A stretch of DNA of 6,658 nucleotides from assembly GCA_947246775.1 (NCBI GenBank), contig CAMXTM010000112.1:1-6658 (forward strand), in the 5' to 3' direction. Made by a program: the position numbers and the translations under genes. Below are positions 1-5,264 of the stretch, piece after piece. Under the pieces are notes generated by a model. It was not told where the DNA came from. It did not search any database and was given only the letters and a program-made list of their open reading frames with translations. The DNA is from an uncultured Clostridium sp. (GTDB lineage Bacteria; Bacillota; Clostridia; Lachnospirales; Anaerotignaceae). How positions within the stretch are numbered: the first letter of the stretch is position 1; each line of letters starts with the position of its first letter.

Positions 1-9
1 GAGAACTAA

Positions 10-99
10 ACAAAAGCGACTGTAATACAGTATCAAGGCAAAAACATTAGAGTAGAAACAGACAAACAAAAAGCGGCTGTCAATGGGTATGGAGTAATC
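10..99 (+). pseudogene. In-frame upstream remnant of the copper-amine-oxidase-like domain, cut off by a TAA
   Basis: These 30 codons are open and in the same frame as the downstream gene. They read as the middle of a copper-amine-oxidase-N-like repeat (QYQGKNIRVE ... AAVNGYGVILKDPPTIRNG), with the usual pattern of strand, charged turn, 'a-V-N-G' and 'P-x-I-x-N-G'. There is no ATG, GTG or TTG in this stretch, and codon 7-9 is TAA preceded by GAG AAC. Family repeats commonly have an Asn-(Lys/Gln)-Thr-Lys turn here, so one base change (AAA or CAA to TAA) would explain the stop. I infer that the true start, signal peptide and first part of the domain lay upstream of the window and that the gene carries a nonsense mutation, or that the assembly has an error. 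Confidence 0.6.
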
Positions 100-804
100 T
101 TGAAAGACCCACCTACAATAAGAAATGGCTGTGTTTATGTCACAGCGGATTTTATGGAAGAAAATTTTGATACAAATATTGTGTGGAATGGAAAACAAAA
201 ACAAATTACATTAAGAACAGAGGCGATACAAAGACCAATTGTGTATAAAAATGAAGTAGTGTATCAAAGAGGAAATCGTTCTTATGATGTAGAAGTGCCT
301 GTCATTATTGGATTAAATGATGGAAATTATGAAAAGAATTTAAACTATAAATTGTCATCTGATATTACAGATAAAATACATGATTTTATGACAGCGCATG
401 AAAAAGATGTTGAGAAATCGAATTTAACAGCAAAATATACTGTACCTTATAGAAGTAAGGAAATGGTCAGCATTGTATTTTTTGCCGATGTGCAAAGTGA
501 TGAACAGTATAAGCAGGTGCAACAAACAATCAATATTGATTTACAGACACAAAAGATAATCAAGCTAAATGATTTGTTTCGTAAAAAAGATTATAAACAA
601 AGATTAGCAAAAGAGATGTCTGTTTCAGTAAAAGAAATGCCTGAAGAAATAGAGGAACAATTTTATTTTGATAAAGATAGAGGGCTGGTTGTGTATTGGC
701 AAGATAAGCAAGGACAACGACAGGAGTATGCAGTTTCCTTTTTGGAAATGAAAAAAATGCTCAAAGATAATTATCAGTTTTTGTTAGGACAGAATCAACC
801 TTAA
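100..804 (+). CDS. C-terminal part of a copper-amine-oxidase-N-like / DUF3298 (RsiV/PdaC-like) surface protein, probably a broken gene
   Basis: This is a 234-codon frame from TTG to TAA. Residues about 1-40 are the second half of a copper-amine-oxidase-N-like repeat (PPTIRNG, then NIVWNGKQKQITLR), a non-enzymatic module common in secreted proteins of Gram-positive anaerobes. Residues about 58-110 (SYDVEVPVIIGL and the following helix) resemble DUF4163. Residues about 118-225 resemble DUF3298: VSIVFFADV, then TINIDLQTQKIIKLNDLF, then a FYF...GLVVYW strand pair. These modules occur in the polysaccharide deacetylase PdaC and the anti-sigma factor RsiV. No NodB catalytic domain, transmembrane helix or signal peptide is visible, so no enzymatic role is supported. 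A GGAG lies 5 bases before the TTG, but the domain clearly extends upstream of that codon (see 10-99), so 100 is unlikely to be the native start. A product from this TTG would lack an export signal. Family assignment is from pattern recognition only. Confidence 0.65.
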   Translation: MKDPPTIRNGCVYVTADFMEENFDTNIVWNGKQKQITLRTEAIQRPIVYKNEVVYQRGNRSYDVEVPVIIGLNDGNYEKNLNYKLSSDITDKIHDFMTAHEKDVEKSNLTAKYTVPYRSKEMVSIVFFADVQSDEQYKQVQQTINIDLQTQKIIKLNDLFRKKDYKQRLAKEMSVSVKEMPEEIEEQFYFDKDRGLVVYWQDKQGQRQEYAVSFLEMKKMLKDNYQFLLGQNQP

Positions 805-861
805 TAAAAAAAGTGTTAAAAATGAATCATATATATACAAAAAAACAGTATTATTTTGCAA

Positions 862-872
862 AATGGTGCAAT
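862..872 (+). repeat. Direct repeat AATGGTGCAAT, copy 1
   Basis: This 11-base word recurs exactly at 1018-1028. Copy 1 is upstream of the nifJ promoter and copy 2 is in its leader. It may be a regulator site pair or chance. Confidence 0.35.
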
Positions 873-879
873 TGTGTAA

Positions 880-894
880 TTTGTACTGTACAAA
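880..894. promoter_or_regulatory. Palindrome TTTGTAC-T-GTACAAA, possible operator upstream of nifJ
   Basis: The inverted repeat has perfect 7-bp arms around a single central base. It is centred about 42 bp upstream of the nifJ -35 box, a place where activators often bind. A 10-bp palindrome, TTTTGCAAAA, lies at 854-863. I do not recognise the cognate regulator. The 15-bp site does not match the Rex consensus. Confidence 0.35.
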
Positions 895-928
895 ATAAAA
901 AACCTAGCACTTTTTTACAGCTTTTCCA

Positions 929-957
929 TTGAAAAATACTAAAAAAAAAGGTATAAT
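929..957 (+). promoter_or_regulatory. Sigma-A-type promoter of nifJ
   Basis: The -35 box TTGAAA (929-934) and a perfect -10 box TATAAT (952-957) are separated by 17 bp, the optimal spacing. The spacer contains an A-run. Transcription should start near 963-965, giving a leader of about 160 nt before the ATG at 1128. This is the best promoter match I found in the window and fits a highly expressed central-metabolism gene. Confidence 0.8.
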
Positions 958-963
958 TCAATT

Positions 964-1110
964 ATTAGCGGTATAACTATAACAACGAGGTAATTGTTTA
1001 GATAGGAACTACAATACAATGGTGCAATAAAAAAGGTTTTATAGTTATACTACTTTTATACAATCAAAGTTGGTATTTGGTAAAAGTAAGCTAGCAAAGT
1101 AATTATTTTT
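964..1110 (+). promoter_or_regulatory. Structured 5' leader of nifJ with two adjacent stems (candidate cis-regulatory RNA)
   Basis: Two perfect inverted repeats abut each other. Stem 1 pairs 971-982 (GTATAACTATAA) with 1039-1050 (TTATAGTTATAC), 12 bp around 56 nt. Stem 2 pairs 1051-1058 (TACTTTTA) with 1081-1088 (TAAAAGTA), 8 bp around 22 nt. Within stem 1, AACAA (981-985) can pair with TTGTT (994-998), while ATTGT (993-997) can instead pair with ACAAT (1011-1015), so alternative folds exist. The leader matches no riboswitch class I know. I looked for TPP, because PFOR uses that cofactor, and also for FMN, c-di-GMP, purine and T-box motifs. No GC-rich attenuator followed by a T-run is seen, so if it regulates, translation or mRNA stability is more likely. 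The regulatory role is inferred. Confidence 0.45.
1018..1028 (+). repeat. Direct repeat AATGGTGCAAT, copy 2
   Basis: Exact second copy of the word at 862-872, 156 bp downstream. It lies inside the loop enclosed by leader stem 1 and directly follows a tandem ACAATACAAT that shares its last bases. Confidence 0.35.
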
Positions 1111-1117
1111 AAGGAGG
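1111..1117 (+). promoter_or_regulatory. Ribosome binding site of nifJ (AAGGAGG)
   Basis: A full-length Shine-Dalgarno AAGGAGG sits 10 bases before the ATG at 1128, with an A/T-only spacer. It fixes the start codon and suggests strong translation. Confidence 0.9.
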
Positions 1118-1127
1118 AAAAAAATTT

Positions 1128-4100
1128 ATGTCTAAAGTAATGAAAACTATGGACGGAAATGAAGCTGCGGCTTATGCATCTTATGCATTTACAGAAGTAG
1201 CTGGAATTTTCCCAATCACTCCATCTTCCCCAATGGCTGAAAAAACAGATGACTGGGCTGCAAATGGAAAGAAGAACCTTTTTGGTCAAACAGTAAAAGT
1301 AGTAGAAATGCAGTCCGAAGCAGGTGCAGCAGGAACAGTACATGGTTCTCTTGCCGCTGGAGCATTGACAACAACATATACAGCATCACAAGGTTTGTTG
1401 TTAATGATTCCTAATATGTATAAAATTGCTGGTGAATTGTTGCCAGGTGTATTCCACGTAAGCGCTCGTGCATTAACAGCACAAGCATTGTCTATATTTG
1501 GTGACCATTCTGACGTTATGGCTTGCCGTCAGACAGGTTTTGCTATGCTTGTTTCTAACAGCGTGCAAGAAGTTATGGATTTAGCATCTGTAGCGCATCT
1601 TTCTGCAATTAAAGGCAGAGTACCATTTTTACATTTCTTTGATGGTTTCAGAACAAGCCATGAAATTCAAAAAATAGAATGTATTGACTATGATGAATTA
1701 GCAAAAATATTGGACTGGGATGCTGTAAACACATTTAAGAGACATGCTTTAAATCCAGAACACCCTGTAACAAGAGGTACAGCACAAAATCCTGATATTT
1801 ATTTCCAAACAAGAGAAGCTGCAAACAAATTCTATGATGCTTTACCAGCAGTAGTAGAGCAATATATGAAAGAAATCAGCAGAATTACAGGTAGAAACTA
1901 TGATTTGTTTAACTACTATGGCGCAGCCGATGCTGACCGTGTAATTGTAGCAATGGGTTCTGCTTGTGAAGCAATCGAAGAAACAATCGATTATTTAACA
2001 GCAAAAGGCGAAAAAGTTGGTTTAGTAAAAGTACATCTTTTCAGACCATTTGTAGCTGAAAAATTGTTAGCAGCGATTCCAAAAACAGCAAAGAAAATCG
2101 CAGTTTTGGATAGAACAAAAGAACCAGGTTCCTTAGGAGAGCCATTATATCAAGATGTTTGTACAGCAGTATATGAAGCAGGCGGCGAAGCACCTGTTGT
2201 TGTAGCTGGACGTTATGGCTTAGCTTCTAAAGATACAACACCTGCACAATTTATAGCAATTTATGAAAACTTGAAATTAGATAATCCAAAAAATCACTTT
2301 ACAGTAGGTATCGTAGACGACGTAACAAATCTTTCACTTGAAGTAGGAGAAGAAGTTGATGTTACAGGAAACGATGGTACAATTAGCTGTAAATTCTGGG
2401 GATTAGGCGCTGATGGTACAGTAGGAGCAAATAAAAACTCTATTAAAATCATTGGTGACCATACAGATATGTATGCACAAGCTTACTTTAGCTATGACTC
2501 CAAAAAATCCGGTGGTATTACACAATCCCACTTACGTTTTGGTAAAAAACCAATTCGTTCCACATATCTTGTAAAAACAGCAAACTTTGTAGCTTGCCAT
2601 AAACAAGAATATGTGCATTTGTATGATATGGTTTCTGACTTGTTACCAGGTGGTACCTTCTTGTTAAATACAATTTGGACACCTGAAGAATTGGACAAAC
2701 AGTTACCAGCAAGCATTAAAAAACAATTAGCAGAAAAGAAAATTAATTTCTATACAATCAATGGTACAGATATTGCAAAAGAAATCGGCTTAGGAAATAG
2801 AATTAATACAGTATTGCAGGCAGCTTTCTTTAAATTAGCAAATATCATTCCTATTGAAAAAGCAGTAGAATATATGAAAGCAGCGATTACAAAATCTTAC
2901 GGCAAAAAAGGCGATACTATATTAAATATGAACTATGCCGCTGTAGATAAAGGTGTAGATGGCGCTGTTAAGATTGATGTTCCTGCTGAATGGGCAAATG
3001 CTGTTGATGCAGAAGCAAAAACAGAAAGACCAAAAACAGAATTTGTTAAAAATATTGTAGACCCTATGAATGCACAAGAGGGCGATAAATTACCAGTTAG
3101 TGCATTTAATGGCATTGAAGATGGTACATTCCCATGTGGTACAGCAGCATATGAAAAACGTGGTGTTGCAGTAGACGTACCAGAATGGCAACCAGATAAA
3201 TGTATCCAATGTAATCAATGTTCTTATGTATGTCCTCATGCTTCTATCCGTCCATTCTTGTTGACAGAAGAAGAAGTAGCAGCTGCACCAGAAGCATTTA
3301 CAGCAGTAGCTCCAAAAGGCTTGAAAGGCGCAGAAGGATTGAAATTTAGAATGCAAGTATCTGTACTTGACTGCTTGGGCTGCGGAAGCTGTGCTGAAGT
3401 ATGTCCTGCACCAGGTAAAGCATTAGTTATGAAATCACTTGCAACACAAGAAGCAGAAATTGATAACTGGGATTATGCAATAGATAAAGTTGCACCAAAA
3501 GCAAATCTTGCAAACAAAGGTACTGTAAAAGGTAGCCAATTTGAGCAACCATTGCTTGAGTTCTCTGGCGCTTGTGCAGGCTGTGGTGAAACACCATATG
3601 CAAAATTAGTAACACAATTATTTGGTGATAGAATGTATATTGCGAATGCAACAGGCTGTTCTTCTATCTGGGGCGGTTCTGCACCATCTATGCCATATAC
3701 AGTAAATAAAGATGGTAGAGGTCCAGCATGGGCAAACTCCTTATTTGAAGACAATGCGGAATTTGGACTTGGTATGTTCTCAGCTGTAAAACAAATGAGA
3801 AGTGGCTTAAAAGACAAATTAGAAGCATTAAAAGGCATTGACGCATCTGTAGCAGGTGTTGTTGATAAATGGGTAGAAACAATGGAAGATGGAGAAAACT
3901 CCAGAGCAGCATCTGACGCAGTAGTAGAAGCATTAACAAACTATGCTGGCAGTGATGCAGAAGCAAAAAATATTGTTTCTTATGTATTAGAAAATAAAGA
4001 CCAACTTGCTAAAAAATCACAATGGATATTTGGTGGTGACGGTTGGGCTTACGACATCGGTTATGGCGGACTTGACCACGTATTAGCATCTGGCGAAGAT

Positions 4101-4664
4101 GTAAACGTATTGGTATTTGATACAGAAGTTTACTCCAACACAGGTGGACAATCTTCTAAAGCTACACCAACTGGAGCAGTAGCACAGTTTGCAGCATCTG
4201 GTAAGAGAGTAAAGAAAAAAGACCTTGGTATGATGGCAATGAGCTATGGCTATGTATACGTTGCACAGGTTGCAATGGGTGCAGATAAAAACCAACTTGT
4301 AAAAGCATTGGTAGAAGCTGAAAAATATCATGGACCATCTTTGATTATTGCATATGCTCCATGTATCAACCATGGATTAAAAGGTGGTATGTCAGGCGCA
4401 CAAAGCGAAATCAAACGTGCAGTAGATGCAGGTTACTGGCATATGTATAGATTTAACCCTGAATTAAAAGCAGAGGGCAAAAATCCATTTATATTAGATT
4501 CTAAAGAGCCAACAGCAAGCTTTAGAGATTTCTTGTTAAGCGAAGTACGTTATAGTGCATTGCAAAGAACATTCCCAGAAATTGCTGAGGAATTGTTCCA
4601 GAAATGTGAAGAAGATGCAAAAGCTAGACTGGAATCTTATCAAAAAAGAGCAGAAGGCAAATAA
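1128..4664 (+). CDS. nifJ: Pyruvate:ferredoxin (flavodoxin) oxidoreductase, single-chain homodimeric type
   Basis: This cytoplasmic enzyme (EC 1.2.7.1) oxidatively decarboxylates pyruvate with CoA to acetyl-CoA and CO2 and passes electrons to ferredoxin. The 1178-residue protein is complete. The N-terminal domain has FPITPSSPM (28-36) with Thr31, Glu64 and Arg114, which match the active-site residues Thr31, Glu64 and Arg114 of the Desulfovibrio africanus enzyme. The pairing/CoA region is about 260-410, the gamma domain about 420-610, and an EKR-type linker about 580-620. A two-cluster ferredoxin domain has Cys692/695/698/702 and Cys749/752/755/759. The TPP domain has GDG (970-972) and NTGGQ (1004-1008). 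The proximal cluster ligands are Cys816, Cys819, Cys844 and Cys1079. All twelve Fe-S cysteines are present. The chain ends soon after the TPP domain, so it appears to lack the C-terminal extension that shields the D. africanus enzyme from oxygen. It has its own promoter and terminator, so it is monocistronic. The name por or pfor is also used. Confidence 0.97.
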   Translation: MSKVMKTMDGNEAAAYASYAFTEVAGIFPITPSSPMAEKTDDWAANGKKNLFGQTVKVVEMQSEAGAAGTVHGSLAAGALTTTYTASQGLLLMIPNMYKIAGELLPGVFHVSARALTAQALSIFGDHSDVMACRQTGFAMLVSNSVQEVMDLASVAHLSAIKGRVPFLHFFDGFRTSHEIQKIECIDYDELAKILDWDAVNTFKRHALNPEHPVTRGTAQNPDIYFQTREAANKFYDALPAVVEQYMKEISRITGRNYDLFNYYGAADADRVIVAMGSACEAIEETIDYLTAKGEKVGLVKVHLFRPFVAEKLLAAIPKTAKKIAVLDRTKEPGSLGEPLYQDVCTAVYEAGGEAPVVVAGRYGLASKDTTPAQFIAIYENLKLDNPKNHFTVGIVDDVTNLSLEVGEEVDVTGNDGTISCKFWGLGADGTVGANKNSIKIIGDHTDMYAQAYFSYDSKKSGGITQSHLRFGKKPIRSTYLVKTANFVACHKQEYVHLYDMVSDLLPGGTFLLNTIWTPEELDKQLPASIKKQLAEKKINFYTINGTDIAKEIGLGNRINTVLQAAFFKLANIIPIEKAVEYMKAAITKSYGKKGDTILNMNYAAVDKGVDGAVKIDVPAEWANAVDAEAKTERPKTEFVKNIVDPMNAQEGDKLPVSAFNGIEDGTFPCGTAAYEKRGVAVDVPEWQPDKCIQCNQCSYVCPHASIRPFLLTEEEVAAAPEAFTAVAPKGLKGAEGLKFRMQVSVLDCLGCGSCAEVCPAPGKALVMKSLATQEAEIDNWDYAIDKVAPKANLANKGTVKGSQFEQPLLEFSGACAGCGETPYAKLVTQLFGDRMYIANATGCSSIWGGSAPSMPYTVNKDGRGPAWANSLFEDNAEFGLGMFSAVKQMRSGLKDKLEALKGIDASVAGVVDKWVETMEDGENSRAASDAVVEALTNYAGSDAEAKNIVSYVLENKDQLAKKSQWIFGGDGWAYDIGYGGLDHVLASGEDVNVLVFDTEVYSNTGGQSSKATPTGAVAQFAASGKRVKKKDLGMMAMSYGYVYVAQVAMGADKNQLVKALVEAEKYHGPSLIIAYAPCINHGLKGGMSGAQSEIKRAVDAGYWHMYRFNPELKAEGKNPFILDSKEPTASFRDFLLSEVRYSALQRTFPEIAEELFQKCEEDAKARLESYQKRAEGK

Positions 4665-4679
4665 AAAAATATAGATAAC

Positions 4680-4713
4680 AAAAAAGGTGCAGGCGAAAGC
4701 CTGTACTTTTTTT
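4680..4713 (+). terminator. Intrinsic terminator of nifJ
   Basis: GGTGCAGGC (4686-4694) pairs with GCCTGTACT (4699-4707), including two G-U pairs, around a GAAA tetraloop (4695-4698). The stem is extended by six A-T pairs (4680-4685 with 4708-4713), which also provide the T-run. It begins 15 bases after the nifJ stop codon. The flanking A-run means it could also work weakly in the opposite direction. Confidence 0.93.
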
Positions 4714-5073
4714 ATGCAAAAAATGGATATAAAACAGTGCAAATTTTGTTAAAAAATGTAATATTTTCATCAATATGACATTTTAAGCAGAATGTACTTG
4801 TATGACAACATATGCATTATTTACCAAAAAAGATAGCAAAATACTATTGTTTCTGTTTATTTTGAATAAGTATTAATAAAAGGGGACAATTTAGTGATTA
4901 TATTCAAAAAATGCACTGATTCTGCATATATATAATAAGATAAAGTAAAAAAAGGTGTAAAAAACTGTAATTTTAAAAGGGAATATTTTGTAATAAATGC
5001 AATAAAAACTACTACTTTTAAAAAATAATATCTATCAATTTGACAGACAACAAAAAGTGATTTGAACAATTTT

Positions 5074-5102
5074 AAAAAAAAATTTAAAAAAATGCAAAAA
5101 AA
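5074..5102 (+). promoter_or_regulatory. Helically phased A-tracts, probable curved DNA or UP-like element
   Basis: Three A-runs of 9, 7 and 7 bases (5074-5082, 5086-5092, 5096-5102) are centred 10-11 bp apart, which is one helical turn. This is the arrangement that gives intrinsic curvature. They lie just upstream of, or within, the candidate brnQ promoter. Confidence 0.45.
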
Positions 5103-5111
5103 TACTATACT
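5083..5111 (+). promoter_or_regulatory. Candidate promoter of brnQ
   Basis: TTTAAA (5083-5088), a 17-bp spacer and TATACT (5106-5111) form a moderate sigma-A-type match. TATAGT at 5124-5129 is an alternative -10 box without a clear -35. TTGACA at 5160-5165 with TATAAA at 5185-5190 is another candidate, but its 19-bp spacer is too long. In DNA this AT-rich, such matches arise by chance, so the true start is uncertain. Confidence 0.35.
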
Positions 5112-5130
5112 ATTTTTCGATTTTATAGTA
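5103..5130 (+). repeat. Inverted repeat TACTATA/TATAGTA at the brnQ promoter
   Basis: Perfect 7-bp arms (5103-5109 and 5124-5130) flank 14 bases. The arms overlap both candidate -10 boxes, so the element could be an operator. If transcribed, it would form a weak hairpin at the start of the leader. Confidence 0.35.
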
Positions 5131-5247
5131 AAATGTGTATAGGAGAGAGATAAGAGGTGTTGACAATGTGACGATAAGAAAAAATATAAAAAAGAAAAAT
5201 GGAAAAAACTGAAAACTGTTTATTGTCTTAACGAGTGAAAGAGAGTG

Positions 5248-5254
5248 AAAGGAA
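5248..5254 (+). promoter_or_regulatory. Ribosome binding site deciding the brnQ start (AAAGGAA)
   Basis: AAAGGAA ends 10 bases before the ATG at 5265. The earlier in-frame GTG at 5235 has no purine-rich site at a usable distance, and the GTG at 5256 is too close to this one. ATG 5265 is therefore preferred. Confidence 0.65.
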
Positions 5255-5264
5255 TGTGATTCAA

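Larger units (their letters stand above)
807..916 (+). repeat. Long-range inverted repeat with nested smaller arms after the first gene
   Basis: Positions 807-818 (AAAAAAGTGTTA) pair with 905-916 (TAGCACTTTTTT) over 12 positions with one G-U. Inside lie ACAGTA (845-850) against TACTGT (884-889), and TTGCA (856-860) against TGCAA (867-871). It starts just after the stop codon at 804 and ends in a T-run before the next promoter, so it could act as a large-loop terminator or a structured 3' UTR. The outer arms are AT-rich and the loop is 86 nt, so chance pairing is possible. Confidence 0.3.
4714..5234. other. Long AT-rich intergenic region, no gene seen
   Basis: About 520 bases lie between the nifJ terminator and the first possible brnQ start codon. 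The stretch is extremely A-rich on the + strand. I see no tRNA, rRNA or credible small gene: the few ATG-initiated frames are very short and lack ribosome sites. A 70-codon frame on the - strand (4857-5069) is low-complexity, starts at TTG and has no Shine-Dalgarno. Small inverted repeats include ATGCA/TGCAT (4911-4915 with 4923-4927), next to a TATAAT at 4931-4936 that lacks a -35 box, and AATACT/AGTATT (4840-4845 with 4869-4874). The 3' end holds the brnQ control elements listed separately. Confidence 0.6.

Noticed and set aside
872..893. Rex redox-repressor site (TTGTGTA ... TGTACAA)
   Set aside because: The half-sites are 8 bp apart instead of 4 and diverge from the TTGTTAA or TTGTGAA halves. 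The same bases form a better, different palindrome.
964..1110. TPP riboswitch in the leader of a TPP enzyme
   Set aside because: The conserved CUGAGA and the GCGUAGGGAA-type core are absent.
1056..1343. Minus-strand 95-codon frame overlapping the nifJ start
   Set aside because: Its translation is Cys/Phe/Tyr-rich with no family likeness. It is the antisense of a well-supported gene and its promoter region.
3473..3838. Minus-strand 121-codon frame inside nifJ
   Set aside because: It lies entirely antisense to the conserved TPP-binding domain of nifJ. It has no ribosome site and no recognisable product.
4536..4742. Minus-strand 68-codon frame across the nifJ 3' end
   Set aside because: It runs through the nifJ coding end and its terminator hairpin. 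Composition is low-complexity and no start signals are seen.
5040..5068. Promoter from TTGACA at 5040-5045
   Set aside because: The -35 is perfect but the hexamer at the right distance is TGAACA, with no acceptable -10 box at 16-18 bp.
4857..5069. Minus-strand 70-codon frame in the intergenic gap
   Set aside because: It starts at TTG without a Shine-Dalgarno. Its Phe/Leu/Ile/Tyr-rich composition is what A-rich DNA gives on the opposite strand.
5112..5264. T-box leader for branched-chain amino acids before brnQ
   Set aside because: There is no T-box core (GGGUGGNACCGCG-type) and no antiterminator or terminator pair.
5235..5264. Upstream GTG start for brnQ
   Set aside because: It has no ribosome site and would add ten hydrophilic residues that are unusual before the first helix. 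ATG 5265 has AAAGGAA at a workable distance.
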